A stretch of DNA of 64,000 nucleotides from Atherix ibis. Lineage: Eukaryota; Arthropoda; Insecta; Diptera; Athericidae. Positions 33,921 through 45,299 of this stretch are shown here, piece by piece. The stretch covers positions 35,719,667 through 35,783,666 of the forward strand of contig OY282610.1 in the NCBI GenBank assembly GCA_958298945.1. The letters are read 5' to 3'. Within the stretch, counting starts at the first letter, position 1, and each line of letters begins with the position of its first letter. The translations under genes and the position numbers were made by a program. Under the pieces are notes generated by a model. That model had not been told where the DNA came from. It worked only from the letters and a program-made list of their open reading frames with translations, and ran no database searches.

Positions 33921-34030
33921 GTGTTTTCCTCCACATGTCTTCATGTCCTTGTATATTCCCGTAAAAAATCTGCTTGTTACTAGCATAAGTAGTTGTAGAT
34001 ATCATTTAAAATAAAAAAAAATAAAAATAA
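32281..34030 (+). pseudogene. Jockey-like LINE RT fragment, unit 2, with A-tail
   Basis: Same element as unit 1 but with the complete 3' end. The 87-residue frame 32464-32727 covers KKAPEYDLITSEIL and SFFPSLWKFSIIKMIPKPNK, which unit 1 partly lost. Stops follow SY and in VIPxHQFGF. A 182-residue frame (32926-33474) runs from FLDISHAFNRVWHPGLLWKL through GVPQGSILGPILYN and YADDTAILTHHKD to TKTKRR. After stops, the C-terminal RRLKRRWPRDYLKL can be read. The element ends in an A-rich tail at 34009-34030, followed by the 14-bp target duplication. Confidence 0.93.
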
Positions 34031-34044
34031 AAGTTTGTAACACC
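34031..34044. repeat. 14-bp target site duplication, right
   Basis: AAGTTTGTAACACC directly after the LINE A-tail; partner of 30370-30383. Confidence 0.93.
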
Positions 34045-34250
34045 GTGTCGGGCGATATTCAAACTTAGTACGATTTGTCAAACTCTAGACAATATAAAGC
34101 AGCTTCAGATATAACTTCAGAATTTGATGCAAATTTCTTTGCATAAAGCCATATTTGAAAAGAGTCAAATCTAGAGAATATGCTAGATGTGAAAGAAATT
34201 TTTAATGTAATTCTACTAATTTTGTGGCTTTTAAGCAGAAAAAAAATGTC
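34045..34250 (-). pseudogene. Mariner family G, copy 2, C-terminal remnant
   Basis: The DNA resembles 16395-16600, the matching part of family G copy 1. The minus strand reads TKLVELH, then SHLAYSLDLT, a decayed form of LPHPPYSPDLAP around the third aspartate. It is the continuation of the element split by the jockey-like LINE. The rest of the element could not be followed beyond 34250. Confidence 0.65.
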
Positions 34251-36180
34251 TTGTAGGCCATAATTTACAAATTATTTTCTGCTGAAGTTTTGTATAAACA
34301 AGAAAAAATTTCAGAAAAGCAAAGCAGCAGATAAATTGTTAAAGCCTCTCTGTTTATTACATTTACGTCCTCAAAGTCAACACAGGGCCCCAACCTATAA
34401 GAGGACGAATACAAACTACTATTTTTGATTATAAGTTAAGTATTGAAGACATGTACTCTTACAGGATTAAAGGAACAGTTTTGATGGTTTAAGGCGTTGT
34501 TAATATTAGTAGTTAAAATTTATCTTTAAAAAAATTTAAGACCTTAAATATTTTTTTTTTAAATTTTAAGACTCTAAAATTATTTGTTTTAGATATTTTA
34601 GGACGTTAAAAATAATTTTTACTTATTCATAATCCAAACCAACTATTTTAAAATTTTTATGCTTAGGGAGCATAAATTAGGAATATACGTGTAAGCAGAA
34701 AAAAACAATGTCTTGTAGACGGAAACTTGATAATTATTTTCTACCGAAATAAAAAAAGATAAGTTTTGTATAGACTAGAAGAAACCTCTTCGTTTTTACA
34801 AAAATATTTTCAATCTATGCAATACTTCCTTTTTTTTCGATAAAAAATAATTTTAAGTTTCGGCCGTCAATTATCCAAACAAGTGATTATTTTGAGTTCC
34901 CTACAGTTGGTATATAGTAACTTTGTGCACATTTTATCTGACGCTATTACAATCAATTTAATATTTTAATTTTCAGTGCAGTGTATCATGGCGCTACTAT
35001 GTCCAGTATACACTATAGGCACCGATCCACTGCAGTTCTCCTTATTATTTGCCACCATTTCTTACGCAGATAATATCCCCCAAGACAAAGTACAATTCCA
35101 TCGTCTCAATAGAATGATAATTGCTAGTCCAAAAAAATTAAAAGTAGACACGATAACGTGTGAATTATTTAATTCTGGAAAAAGTTATTTCTATTTTATT
35201 ACTAATATTTCGACCATTTCAATTAAGTTATTTTATTCTATTCTTAATTGAGGTAGTTTCTTTCAAGCATTAATAAATTGTTCAAAAAGTTAATTATTTT
35301 ACGAAGCTAACATATTCCAATAGCTCAAAACTTAATTGATTCAAGACTTACTTCGGTAATGACCCTTTTTTTTGCACAAAATTGCATTGTCATAATTATT
35401 ATTAGCAATAAATAACATTAAGTGTCGAAGAATCTCATAAAAATTAAAGTAGTCTACAATTTCTTATACAACATGTCCAATTCATTTAGAAGTTAACCCA
35501 TTTGGAAAAATTTTTATTTATCCCAAAAACTTCAATGATTTAGGAAAAAGTTTGACGCCTGCACTAATTTAATTGTATTGCAAAAATATCAAAAAGAAAA
35601 AATTCTGTTATATAGAATTTCACTTAACTCACTAAATTCTCAAGTTTTCGCTTTGAATCAAAAGCTCTCCAAGTGATAAATGAATTTCTACTCCAATAAA
35701 ATCGATTAAGTTTTTTATGCATTTATCCTGTAGCTAATTGGTTGCCAGGATATCTTAAATTGACATGTGATGCGTTTTTAGAGAAGCTGTTTTATATTTT
35801 TTCTTCGTGTGTTTTGTAAAAATTGTTTAAAATATTTTAAAATATTAAAAATAATTTTTTTTCGTCTATATAACAAAGGATGATTAAATAATGTAACTGA
35901 AATATACCAAATTAAAAAGTGACAATGATATTAAGAGTTTACTATTAAAGTCTTTTTTCTTTAAAAACATATTATTATTTGACATAACAGAAATTGGAAC
36001 TTTACTCATTATTTAATCAAAATTATGCAAACAAACATTTCTTAATTTTTTTTTTGCAAAATCTTTTTTTATATTTAATAATATAAAAACACAAACAAAT
36101 AAAGTTAACATAATCAGACGCATTTTTTTTGTAACAATTTATTTTATTTTTACATATTAATCTAATATAGCCTTCTAAAT
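34250..36180. other. AT-rich DNA with an imperfect internal repeat
   Basis: A module beginning TAAGCAGAAAAAA and containing AATGTCTTGTAG and AATTATTTTCT appears at about 34228-34310 and again at 34692-34790. Otherwise nothing is recognised. A frame at 34976-35251 is preceded by a pyrimidine-rich TTTTCAG but resembles no protein I know. Confidence 0.4.
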
Positions 36181-36181
36181 A

Positions 36182-36529
36182 CGAGGACAATATGATAAGT
36201 CAGTGATTTTAGAGCAAAGATATTCTAGCTACTTAATATCATCTGCAAATTAAGCCTCAGTCTCAGCTGCAACTTCAGAATTGGATGCAAAGTTCTTTCC
36301 ACCAAGCCGCTAAGGAAGCAATTAATAACGTAATTCTACTAATTTTGTTGTTGTAATTGCCGATAAATGTGTAGGTGCATTGTTCTAATGAGACAGAACT
36401 GTTTTTTTGCTAAATGTGGTTGTTTTATCTTAATTTCATTATTATTCAACTGGTCTAATAATGATCTATAGTACTGGTCTATTATTATTTTACGTTTTCT
36501 AAGATAGTCGATGAAAATTATACCATATG
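36182..36529 (-). pseudogene. Mariner family G, copy 3, C-terminal half
   Basis: The end at 36182 reads CGAGGACAATATGATAAGTC with TA at 36180-36181. The minus strand reads GIIFIDYLRKRKIIIDQYY, SLLDQLNNNEIKIKQPHLAKK, a frameshifted second catalytic block (LIRTMHLHIYRQL, from FHQDNAPTH-type) and FASNSEVAAETEA near the C-terminus. The segment carrying the third aspartate is deleted. It stops where a rosa-like element begins at 36532. Confidence 0.8.
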
Positions 36530-36531
36530 TA

Positions 36532-37647
36532 GGGTGGTCCATCTAGCGGTGCCATTTTGAACTACTATTTATTTGAAGTACTAGAGTGTTAAATGTCAAC
36601 ACAAATTGACAGATTGTAAGAATTTTACGAAATGGTAAACCATACGCTTGAAGAAAAATGGGAAATATTGAGAACTTACTTCCAAAGTGGTGAGTCTTCA
36701 ACCCAAACTGTGAGAAATTTAAGAAAAAAAATGCGCAAAGATCGAATGCCATCACGTCAACTTGTGGACAAATTCGTGAAGCGAGTTCGCGAAACTGGTT
36801 TGTTGGTTGCCAAAGCAACTCGTTCCCGCTCTAATACAGTGCGTACGACCGAGAATATTGCTGCCATTGCTGAAAATGTCCGTGAACATCCATCAACATC
36901 AACTCGTCACCGTTCTCAGGAATTGAACATTTCTCGCACTTCTCTGTTGAGAATTTTGCACAAAGACCTCGGTATGAAAGCTTACAAAGTTCAATTAGTC
37001 CAACAGCTAAAGCCGCATGACCAGCCGATGCGTTTTCGGTTTGTCCAATGGGCTCAAGATCAATTGGCCGAAGATGAGCATTTTTACCGAAAAATCATCT
37101 TTTCGGATGAGGCCCATTTCCACCTCGGTGGGTATGTCAACATGCAAAATTGTCGCACCTGGGGCTCAGATAATCTATAATACGTCACCATGGAAAAACC
37201 GATGCATCCACAACGAGTCACGGTTTGATGCGGATTTTGGACTGGAGGCATCATTGGCCTGTTTTTCTTCGTAAACGATGAATGAGCCGCCCTTACGGTC
37301 AATGGTGAGCGCTATCGTGGCATGCTCAACGAATTTTTGTTTCCAAAAGTTGAAGAGAATGGCATGGATGACATTTGGTTTCAACAGGACGGGGCCACTT
37401 ACCACACAGCCAACGTAACAATCCAACTTTTGGGCACTGCTTTCGAAAACCGAATAATCAGCCGAAATTCTGATGTCAATTGGCTGCCTCGGAGCTGTGA
37501 TTTGAGCCCGTTGGATTATTTTCTGTGGGGAGCCGTTAAGGATAAATGTTACGCAAGCCATCCAGAGACAATTGAGGCCTTGAAACACGAAATCAAAGTT
37601 GACATTGAAGAGATACAGGCCCACACCTGTAACGTACTGTAACGTCA
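36532..37647 (+). mobile_element. Rosa-like DD41D transposon, 3' end missing
   Basis: The 5' end GGGTGGTCCATCTAGCGGTG follows TA at 36530-36531, inside a family G mariner. One frame runs from ATG 36632 to about 37642 and is broken only by three in-frame stops (37178 TAA, 37226 TGA, 37283 TGA), with no frameshift. It has an N-terminal helix-turn-helix region (LEEKWEILRTYFQSGESS, RRxQELNISRTSLLRIL-like), the first catalytic block KIIFSDEAHFHLGGYVN, VNGERYRGMLNEFLFP, the second block IWFQQDGATYHTANVT and the third block RSCDLSPLDYFLWGAVK. The spacing between the second aspartate and the D of SPLD is 41 residues, the rosa-type signature. Its C-terminal end (normally about 20 more residues) is replaced by mariner E DNA. 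Confidence 0.9.
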
Positions 37648-38107
37648 GCCTACCTCGAGAAGGGTAAAACAATCACGGGGCGCTACTATGCTGACTTATT
37701 GAGCCGATTTGACTCGAATTGAAGAAAAAGCGGCCACGCTTTGCGAAGAAAAAAGTGCTGTTCCACCACGACAACGCGCCGACTCACACCTCCGCCGTCG
37801 CCATGGCCAAATTGGTCGAATTGCACTACGAATTGCTGCCCCATCCACCGTACTCTCCAGATTTTGCCCCCTGTGACTACTTTTTGTTTCCAAACCTGAA
37901 AAAATCACTCGCCGGGAATAGATTTGGGTCGAATGAGGAGGTCATCGTCACCACGGAGGCCTATTTTGCTTCCCTCGAGAAAATGTATTTTTTGGACGGG
38001 TTAAAAAAGTTAGAGCATCGCTGGGCCAAGTGTGGAAAAATAAATTGCCACCTTTCCAAAATTTTCGTTTTTCTTTTGTAGGCTAAGTACTTGTTGAATG
38101 ACCCTCG
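37648..38107 (+). mobile_element. Mariner family E, 3' half
   Basis: Starts mid-element at AYLEKGKTITGRYYADLLSR, has one stop (TGA near 37722) and then an open frame: KKVLFHHDNAPTHTSAVAMA (second aspartate), LLPHPPYSPDFAPCDYFLFP (third aspartate, 34-residue spacing), KSLAGNRFGSNEEV and FLDGLKKLEHRWAKC. It ends at 38107 with the terminus complementary to CGAGGGTCATTCAACAAGT and TA at 38108-38109. It complements the 5' half found at 26.1-27.1 kb, with an overlap of about 75 bp, so the two are not halves of one copy. The 5' end is fused to a rosa-like element. Confidence 0.9.
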
Positions 38108-38109
38108 TA

Positions 38110-40635
38110 GAGTAGAGGACACCATTCCATCGAAAAGTTTGTTTCTTGATTCCCACGAAGATATTTTGGCCGCCATGAACGTCTTCCACACGGTTCCCAG
38201 TGCACTTCTCGCTATGGTTACCGAGTGACTGGCAGCCTCGTTGAAGAGTGGCGCTGTAATACTACATTACTTAATGTTGTTCTTTTATTATAATTATCAT
38301 TAAATTAAGATCAAAGTAAAATGAATAAAATATTTTATTAATGTTGGAATGTGATTTTAATGTTTTACTTGAGCCAATGATAGCAATTTATTTAAAATGT
38401 TTTTTTTGTTCTAATTACGAAAATATAAACGAAACACTTAGATTTGGATATGGTCAGTTTTTGTCTATTGATTCGTTAACAGAAAATAACCAGATGAGTG
38501 TGATGTGTGTTACTTTATTCCTAACCACAATGAATTAATTCTATTTTTATTCTTTATTTTATCTAATTACTAGTTACAAAATAACTAGTAGTTTATATCA
38601 TATTAAGATTTTTCCTTTCTATAAACTTTATTTTATTACTACAATAATTAATGATTTATTCGATTAGTGCTTCGAAAAGTTAAGTTAAATAAAGTACAAA
38701 TTAAATTCTGATTTTGATAAATATTTTATTTTATGAAATTTTGACAATATACGAGTAGATAAATAATTAGTAAACTTTTTGCAGAACTCAATACTTTAAT
38801 TTTAAACGCTATAAAGCTTAAGAATTATCTGCGTAAACACACATTTTGTCCAACAGCGTCAAATTGCGCGATTTTGTAGGATATTTCATTCCAAGAGTTT
38901 ATTGGCAATCATCTCGAACTGAAGTTCAGTTGAAAAACTAAGCAAATTGCTTATAGTTGCAAGCAAATTCTTGCAGTTATCATGTAGTATTTTGCTATCT
39001 TACCAAAAAAAAATGTCCACTGTAGCAAATTCAGATTTTTTTTTTATAAATCGTTTGATAAGACTTAAATTGACACCTGCCCGAGTATTAACTATTTGTC
39101 AAAAGTGGATAACTATAAAAGCTCTTAGAAAAATTCTCATTAAAAAAATTCTCTTCAATAAACTTAATCAATTTTAAATTAATTTGTAAATAATAAAAAA
39201 TTCTTCTTATTAAAATATTAAATGGTAGTAAAAAAAATATCCTTCATTTAAATTATAAGACAGAAGGATTGGCAAATAATTTTTTAGCCTTTTCAGATCT
39301 ATTTGAAATATTTCCCAAAGGAAATAAAATAATATTTGTACTTTCATTCGTTTTAATTAAAAGTAAAGATTTATAAATTGACTGTGCAGTTGAGGGGAAT
39401 ATTGAGAATATCTTTTGGAGAAGAGTTTGTTCGTTTGAAGAAATCACGTACCATCTTGTATATCTTTTTTCATCATCATCCACATATATAGATGAACTGA
39501 TATATTTACATATATATTTTTCAATTCTCTGAGTAAATTTATATAGAAAGATAATGATATTTTCATATAAGGATGGAAAATATCTGAAAATATTGTACAA
39601 TAATTGTGTTCGTGTATTATGCGTAAAAAATATTTTCTTCTGATAAGAAAGAACTTTCCCAACTTTATTTTCCATTTAACAACACAACTTTTTTCCATAA
39701 AGTAAACTTTATGGTAAAGTATAAAATTTATTAAAAAAAAAAAAAATACACCCACTCCTCCTCCTTTATTCTAATAATTTATTAACAATTTTAATATTAT
39801 TGCTGACATAGAACGATAAATCTACAATACTCTACCGATTAAATAGGAAAATTGAAATTTTCACAATCGAAGATAATCGTGAAAATTGATGGTGTAAGCA
39901 AGTGTACCAAAAAAAAAGTATTTCTTAAAATTAAGTGGGTGTATTTTCCACGTAAGAAAAATTTTTATAATAGGGGCGGCTTAACTTTAGTGTATACACG
40001 AAATTATATACAATATATATAATATTAAAAATAGAAAAGATTTTCGTAAGTATTAAATGTAAACTTTTTCATTGATTATATACATAAATACCGAAATGAA
40101 AATAATGAAGAAAAAAAATTCTACCAAGAGTTAATGTGTATAACTTTAATTGTATTGAAACTTATTCCGAATTGAAAAGTTTTTCACTGTGAAATTGTCA
40201 ACTTTTTCAATTAAATTTATCGAAGAATTTTGTTAACTTTTCTTATAATTTTTACGGAAATTATTCATTATCATTTGAAATTTTTTGCTATCTAAATTGA
40301 AGAAAAAAAATCTTCTTACAGTTTTTATTTATTTATATATTTTAATTAAAAATAAACTTTTTCGTCAAATACTAACAGATTTTCTTAATTATTTAGAAAG
40401 AGAAACTCTAAAATTGATAAAAAAAATTCTGCAAAATATAGTAGATTTTTTTCTTTGTACAATATTATACATTATATTTAATCATAACATATTATAAAGG
40501 CAGGTATGTTCTTTTATTTTTTTCAATCGGAAAATATAAATAGATCTATGGAGATACTTATGATGTTATTGTAAATGCCATATTTTGAAGAAAATTTTAA
40601 AAGTAGGATTTTTTTAATGAAAATTTTTTTTCTAC
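38110..40635. other. Mostly AT-rich DNA without recognisable genes
   Basis: The first 150 bp (38110-38260) have higher GC content and look like decayed repeat, but no family could be named. The rest is AT-rich; minus-strand frames at 39253-39755 have no recognisable domain. Confidence 0.5.
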
Positions 40636-40639
40636 AATG

Positions 40640-40830
40640 AGACGCAGCAGGAAAGTAATGAGACTGCCAACAATATTATAACCTTCAAAATAGTTCCCTT
40701 AGGTAGCGGAGGAATCGTTTTGACTCTTTGTAGCATTGGTGAAAAGCTTCAATGAAATCGCCTTCACTTTCGTTGGGTACACTCAATTTTAGTAGGGAAA
40801 TAATGGAGACGTCCTTATTACAGGGGAAGG
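40640..40830 (-). pseudogene. Mariner family H, copy 1, C-terminal end
   Basis: The terminus GGAAAGTAATGAGACTG lies at about 40650-40667. The minus strand reads SEGDFIEAFHQCYKE, then frameshifted KRFLRYL and EYFEG, which resembles the CYxxWKxRWxxCIxxxGxYFEG ending of a mariner transposase. Confidence 0.55.
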
Positions 40831-41480
40831 GACTTATCGTGATTTAAGGAATCCAAATATCTTTTTTCATTTTTTTTACGTCGGTAGAGGGAAGTCTTCT
40901 AAGTATGCTCTAGAAATCCCTACAGACATGAAGCCTATTATCCTGTTTAAGTTGCAGACTACCCTTTGGTCATTCTTTTTTCCTTGCCGAACTTGTTTAT
41001 TACTCGGGATGTATATTCAGCTACCATAGACCAGTATACCTGCGATGTTATCATTTGTGTTAAGATGCCCTTTTGGGAGAACTGCTCACTGATTATTTTC
41101 TCTATTTTCTTCCTTTCTCTGCTAAAGCATGAAATTTTTAGGCTATGTCAGGAATGATCCTTTATTCGCTGCCATCTCGATACTGTATCATTTGTTTCCT
41201 TTCTGATGATGGTGAACCGATGAATTTCATTTTCCTCCCATTGTCAATGATACATTCTGGCGCCGTCATCCCCCACAACTTGATTGGCGGCATATTAGTG
41301 ATACTGCAGACACCGTCATACGAGACAGAATGGAATGCTCTTGAGCCTACTGATGTGAAAAACCCATTTTTGGAACCTTTTAAAGACTCACTTATTCAAA
41401 TTGAATGTATATCGAAGGTCTTATCGCACAAGATCTCCCACTCGCTCTACATGGACCATAATTCATCTTCTACTAATTCC
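40831..41480. other. Unassigned, higher-GC block inside mariner H
   Basis: This 650-bp block separates two parts of a family H mariner. It has higher GC than its surroundings and a 113-codon + strand frame (41145-41486) without recognisable domain. It may be an unidentified inserted element, or mariner sequence too decayed to read. Confidence 0.35.
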
Positions 41481-41960
41481 ATATGACAAAGAATATTGTT
41501 ATAATGCAGCTTCTAAGTGTCTGCAATATCTGATCTGACGTAAGAAACCTTTTTTCTGAGCCTGTCAAGAACTTTTGTATAAAAAACGTGGTTCACAGTT
41601 TATCCTGGATGTCCATCTTCCGTCATTTTCATCACTTTTTCATGCTGATCGAGGCTCGTCTTCCACTACATTTCCAAAATTACTTGACGCCATCAAAAAA
41701 CTTGTGCTCTTGATATGAAAGATACCACATAGGTTCGTTGCAACTTTTCGTAAGTTATACTTGTAGATTAATCAAGCTTAAAATAAAATTTGATGGCATA
41801 TCGTTACTCGAAAATTCGAAAATTCGAAAATTCCATTTTTCGTAACGTCCTATCAAAACACAGCCGCACTTATAATGATATATACAGTTCCCTAAGGTAC
41901 CAGACAAGTTTAATGCTTGAACTATACATCTACAAGGGACTAACATTCAAGTTATATGAA
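41481..41960 (-). pseudogene. Mariner family H, copy 1, N-terminal to middle part
   Basis: The minus strand reads EKWNFRIFEF and NMxSNFIL-like residues of the N-terminus, then VNHVFYTKVLDRLRKKVSYV, RSDIADT and a damaged second catalytic block (KLHYNNILCHMELVEDE, from WMLHHDNAPCHTALSVxEF). Most of the region between N-terminus and VNHVFY is deleted. A tandem triplet of CGAAAATT lies at about 41808-41831. Confidence 0.6.
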
Positions 41961-43565
41961 TGGTACATCCGCATTAATACTAGATCGTTTGTTGTCATAC
42001 CTCATAAAAATTCCTGCATAGAAAATATATAAGCCTCCAATCAATTTTAGATTTATTCCAGTCCAAAATCATTTATTGTTCTCAAGTTTTTAAGATAAAA
42101 AATAACATTACACTTTCCACAAATAAAGTTGCATTATGTAAAAAAAAATATTTCATAAAAATACAAGCTACCAAAAAATATGATTAAACTTACCTAATAA
42201 AAATGATGACTAGGAGTACATAATAAAATAGTACAGAAAGTTTATATATGAACAAACCCTTTAGACGAGAAAAGTTATAGGCGAAAAAAAAATTATTTTC
42301 ACTCCTTTCTCAAAAAATTACGTATTATCATATTTATGAAGCAATAAAATATTTTTTCTTCTTCATATACTCACTGCCTCAGACATTTCGTAAAAGAGCA
42401 AAGCGGTCTGTACTTTTATGAAAATAATGGTTTCGGTAATAAAAATGAAATTTTCACAAAAATGATCGCATACTTTTTTATTGCTTGTTAATGTATCTAA
42501 ATTTTTTTTTTACGCTGTTATTTCACTTTGTGATTATCATCATAGAAAAGTACAAATAAAAATTATGTTGCCTTTAATAAAAAATTCTTTTTTTTGGTTT
42601 AAAGGCAAAAAAAAAAACAAAAAAAAAATACTCTTAAAAGCTTCTGGATATAATATGATGCGATCGAATTTTAATAAATTATGACATTTGAAAAATTCTC
42701 ATTACAATATTTAATTTGTAAACTTCTGCACTCTACCGAATTACAATTAAATTATAAATAAGAACATTATCTAAAAATGAGACTATAGTTATATTTTTTT
42801 AATTATCAATCATTAACTTTTTTATGAGAGGTAACGTCAGATTGATTTTTATATAAGAGATAAGTATCGTAATTCGTTCAAAAACTAAAGCTTTAAATCA
42901 AAAGTTTTCCAATAAAAATTATTAAGTAAAAATTTTTTTCGCCTACCCCATTTCAACTTTACGTTTTCCGAATACAGAGGGTTGATATCATCAATTAACT
43001 CGTATAATGTATGATTGCCGAGTCCATTATTTAAACATACTAGACACCAGACTAATGTGATTTTGATTTACCATAAACGATTTATCAACGATCGTAAATT
43101 AAATCGGCTTTTGTTATTTATAGACAAACTATCATCCCTTATAGGCTGTTATATCTGCAGACTACTTAGCTATATGTTGAGGAGGGTTTAGGGAGATGGT
43201 TAGTTTTTTTAGTTCTGTTCCTTTTATCTTATCATTTTGCCTACAGATATCAGTTTTCTGTTATATATGTTAAATACCATAACAGCTTTTGAATCGACCG
43301 ATTAATCAATCAATCAATCAGTTAAATTATCAATCAATAAAATAATAATATTAAAATATAGTTGATGAAAGTTTCTTTACCCAAAAAAAAAAAAATATTT
43401 AATTCCATTTTCAACTAAATTTCACCCTTACTGGCTGAATTACCATATAAGGTGTTAATCCGGTCAATAGATACTAGAGGGCGAGTCAATAAGACAGCAA
43501 ACATTATTTTTTTTAAATAAAATATACAACAAAATTTCATTCTATGATTTATACATTTATATATA
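41961..43565. other. AT-rich DNA without recognisable genes
   Basis: Nothing coding recognised. A short AATC tandem repeat lies at 43304-43320. Confidence 0.55.
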
Positions 43566-44385
43566 TGATGGCAGTCTGATAAGTCAATGATAAAAGAAAC
43601 AAACAATTCATTTAGTCAACAAAAATTTATTTATTTTTTAACATAATACTTTTTTTTAGCTTATTACACTTTATTCAAAGGTATTGCAATATTTTTTACC
43701 ATCTGAGCAGTATAATTTATCTTACTCTAAAAAATTGGTCACATTTTTGGCTAAAACTTCAGAATTGGCCGAAAATTTCTCTTTCTATGAAGCCATTTGT
43801 TTATGTTTGGAAAAAGAAAAAAGTTGCAGAGAATTAAGTTTAGAAAAAATGAAGGATAAAGAATGAATAATACGATGGCTAAGGAAGCAATTAATAATGT
43901 TATTGTACTATTTTTTCTGTTGCAATTGCCGATGTATGTGCATATACATTGCCATTGAAACTGAACATTTTATTTACCAATGCGGTCATTTTGTCGTGAT
44001 TTAATTATTTTAACAAGTTAAATAATGCTGTATAATACTTTCATGTTATTGTTTTGCCTTTTTGAAAATAGTCAATGCAGATTGTAGTATATATATTTCA
44101 GAAAACAGTAGCAGGAACCTTTCCTGCCAATGAGACCATTTTTGTCTTATTTCGTGCATGTACGCTAGTAGAAGTTCATTATTTTGACTGATAATTCTTT
44201 CTTTTATGTATTGGTGAATCAATGTTTGATCAACAGAATTCATGCCTGATAAATAAAATTTATTTGGATTATACTTAAAAATATCCAAACACTCCATGGA
44301 TGTCATTATATAGGGTTTTCCAATAAGAATGATATGATTCATAAATGACGTTTCGGCCATTTGTAATATATCATGATCTGTCATT
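43566..44385 (-). mobile_element. Mariner family G, copy 4, middle and C-terminal part
   Basis: The left end reads GGCAGTCTGATAAGTCAATG. A minus-strand frame at 44384-44046 reads TDHDILQMAETSFM, MECLDIFKYNPNKFYLSGMN, SVDQTLIHQYI (decayed first aspartate block, from FVTVDETWIHxY) and a long divergent tail. Further down THTSAIATEKIV-like residues mark the second block. It is separated from its N-terminal part (45300-45877) by a rosa-like element in the opposite orientation. Confidence 0.75.
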
Positions 44386-44389
44386 TTTT

Positions 44390-45245
44390 CTCATTATATT
44401 TAATAATGTTTACAATTTTATTATGGAGAGATATACGTAAGAACAACGTTTACAAAGTATTCAATTTTATTATCAAAATAATCGTTCTCCAATTGCAACT
44501 TTTCGTGCGCTTTTGCCATTTTATGGTCGTAATAATCATCCAACTGTGCTCGCTATTCGTCGAATTGTTAAAATTTCGAGCATACATTTTCTTTACATAA
44601 TATTCAAGTGCCAATAAGACAAAGAACCACTCGAAGTAATGAAAATATTGAGGCTCACTTTTATCTGAGTGGTGCGGTAAAAAAAACAAAACTGTCGATT
44701 CTGGTGCGAAAAAAATCCACAAATAATTTATGAACACCCATTACATTCACCTAAATTGACAGTTTGGTGTGGTTTTTGGTCTGGTGGAATCATCGGTCCG
44801 TACTTCTTTCGAAATGAAGCTGGTAACACCGTTACTGTCAATGGTGAGCGGTATAGATCGATGATAACCAACTTTTTATGGCTGTAATTGGAAGAAGTTG
44901 ATCTTGACAACATCTGGTTGCAACAATCGAATTATTGCGAGCAAAGTTTGGAGATTCGATTATTTTAAGAAATTGTGACATTGAATGGCCTCCAAGAAGT
45001 TGTGATTTAACACCATTAGACTATTTCTTGTGGAGTTATTTGAAGTTATTGGTCTTTAGCAATAAACCAGATTCTCTTCAAGCTATAGAAGTCAATATTG
45101 AACGTGCTATTCATGACATACAACTTGATTTAGTGGAAAAAGTGCTCGAAAATTGGGTTCATCGAATTCGTTCCTGCAAAAGAAGTCGTGGAGACCATTT
45201 GAATGACGTATTATTCAGAACTTAATTGTATCGATTGTACTTCAC
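44390..45245 (+). mobile_element. Rosa-like transposon nested in mariner G
   Basis: The + strand reads NNRSPIATFRALLPFYGRNN, HPTVLAIRRIVK, then after a deletion KQNCRFWCEKNPQIIYEHPL, LTVWCGFWSGGIIGPYFFRN, GNTVTVNGERYRSMITNFLW, a stop, DLDNIWLQQ, and RAKFGDSIILRNCDIEWPP with RSCDLTPLDYFLW (third block). About 42 bp carrying the second aspartate are missing between LQQ and RAKFG. The C-terminus (NWVHRIRSCKRSRGDHLND, VLFRT, stop at about 45225) is complete, unlike in the 37-kb element. Terminal repeats are not obvious. Confidence 0.82.
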
Positions 45246-45299
45246 ATTAAATAAAAAACATTTGAATTTCCTTAACAATTAGTATATATGTTTTTTTTA

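Noticed and set aside
34976..35251. Possible exon after TTTTCAG at 34975
   Set aside because: No recognisable protein, no plausible partner exon or donor, and codon usage like the surrounding AT-rich DNA.
26113..38107. The family E halves at 26 and 37.6 kb as one element split by rearrangement
   Set aside because: They overlap by about 75 bp (KTITGRYYAD to KKKRPRF), so they come from two different copies.
39253..39755. Overlapping minus-strand frames of 103 and 140 codons
   Set aside because: AT-rich composition, no domain, and two overlapping frames are equally open, as expected by chance.
41145..41486. 113-codon + strand frame
   Set aside because: No recognisable domain; lies in an insertion between mariner H parts, so it is listed only as unassigned DNA.
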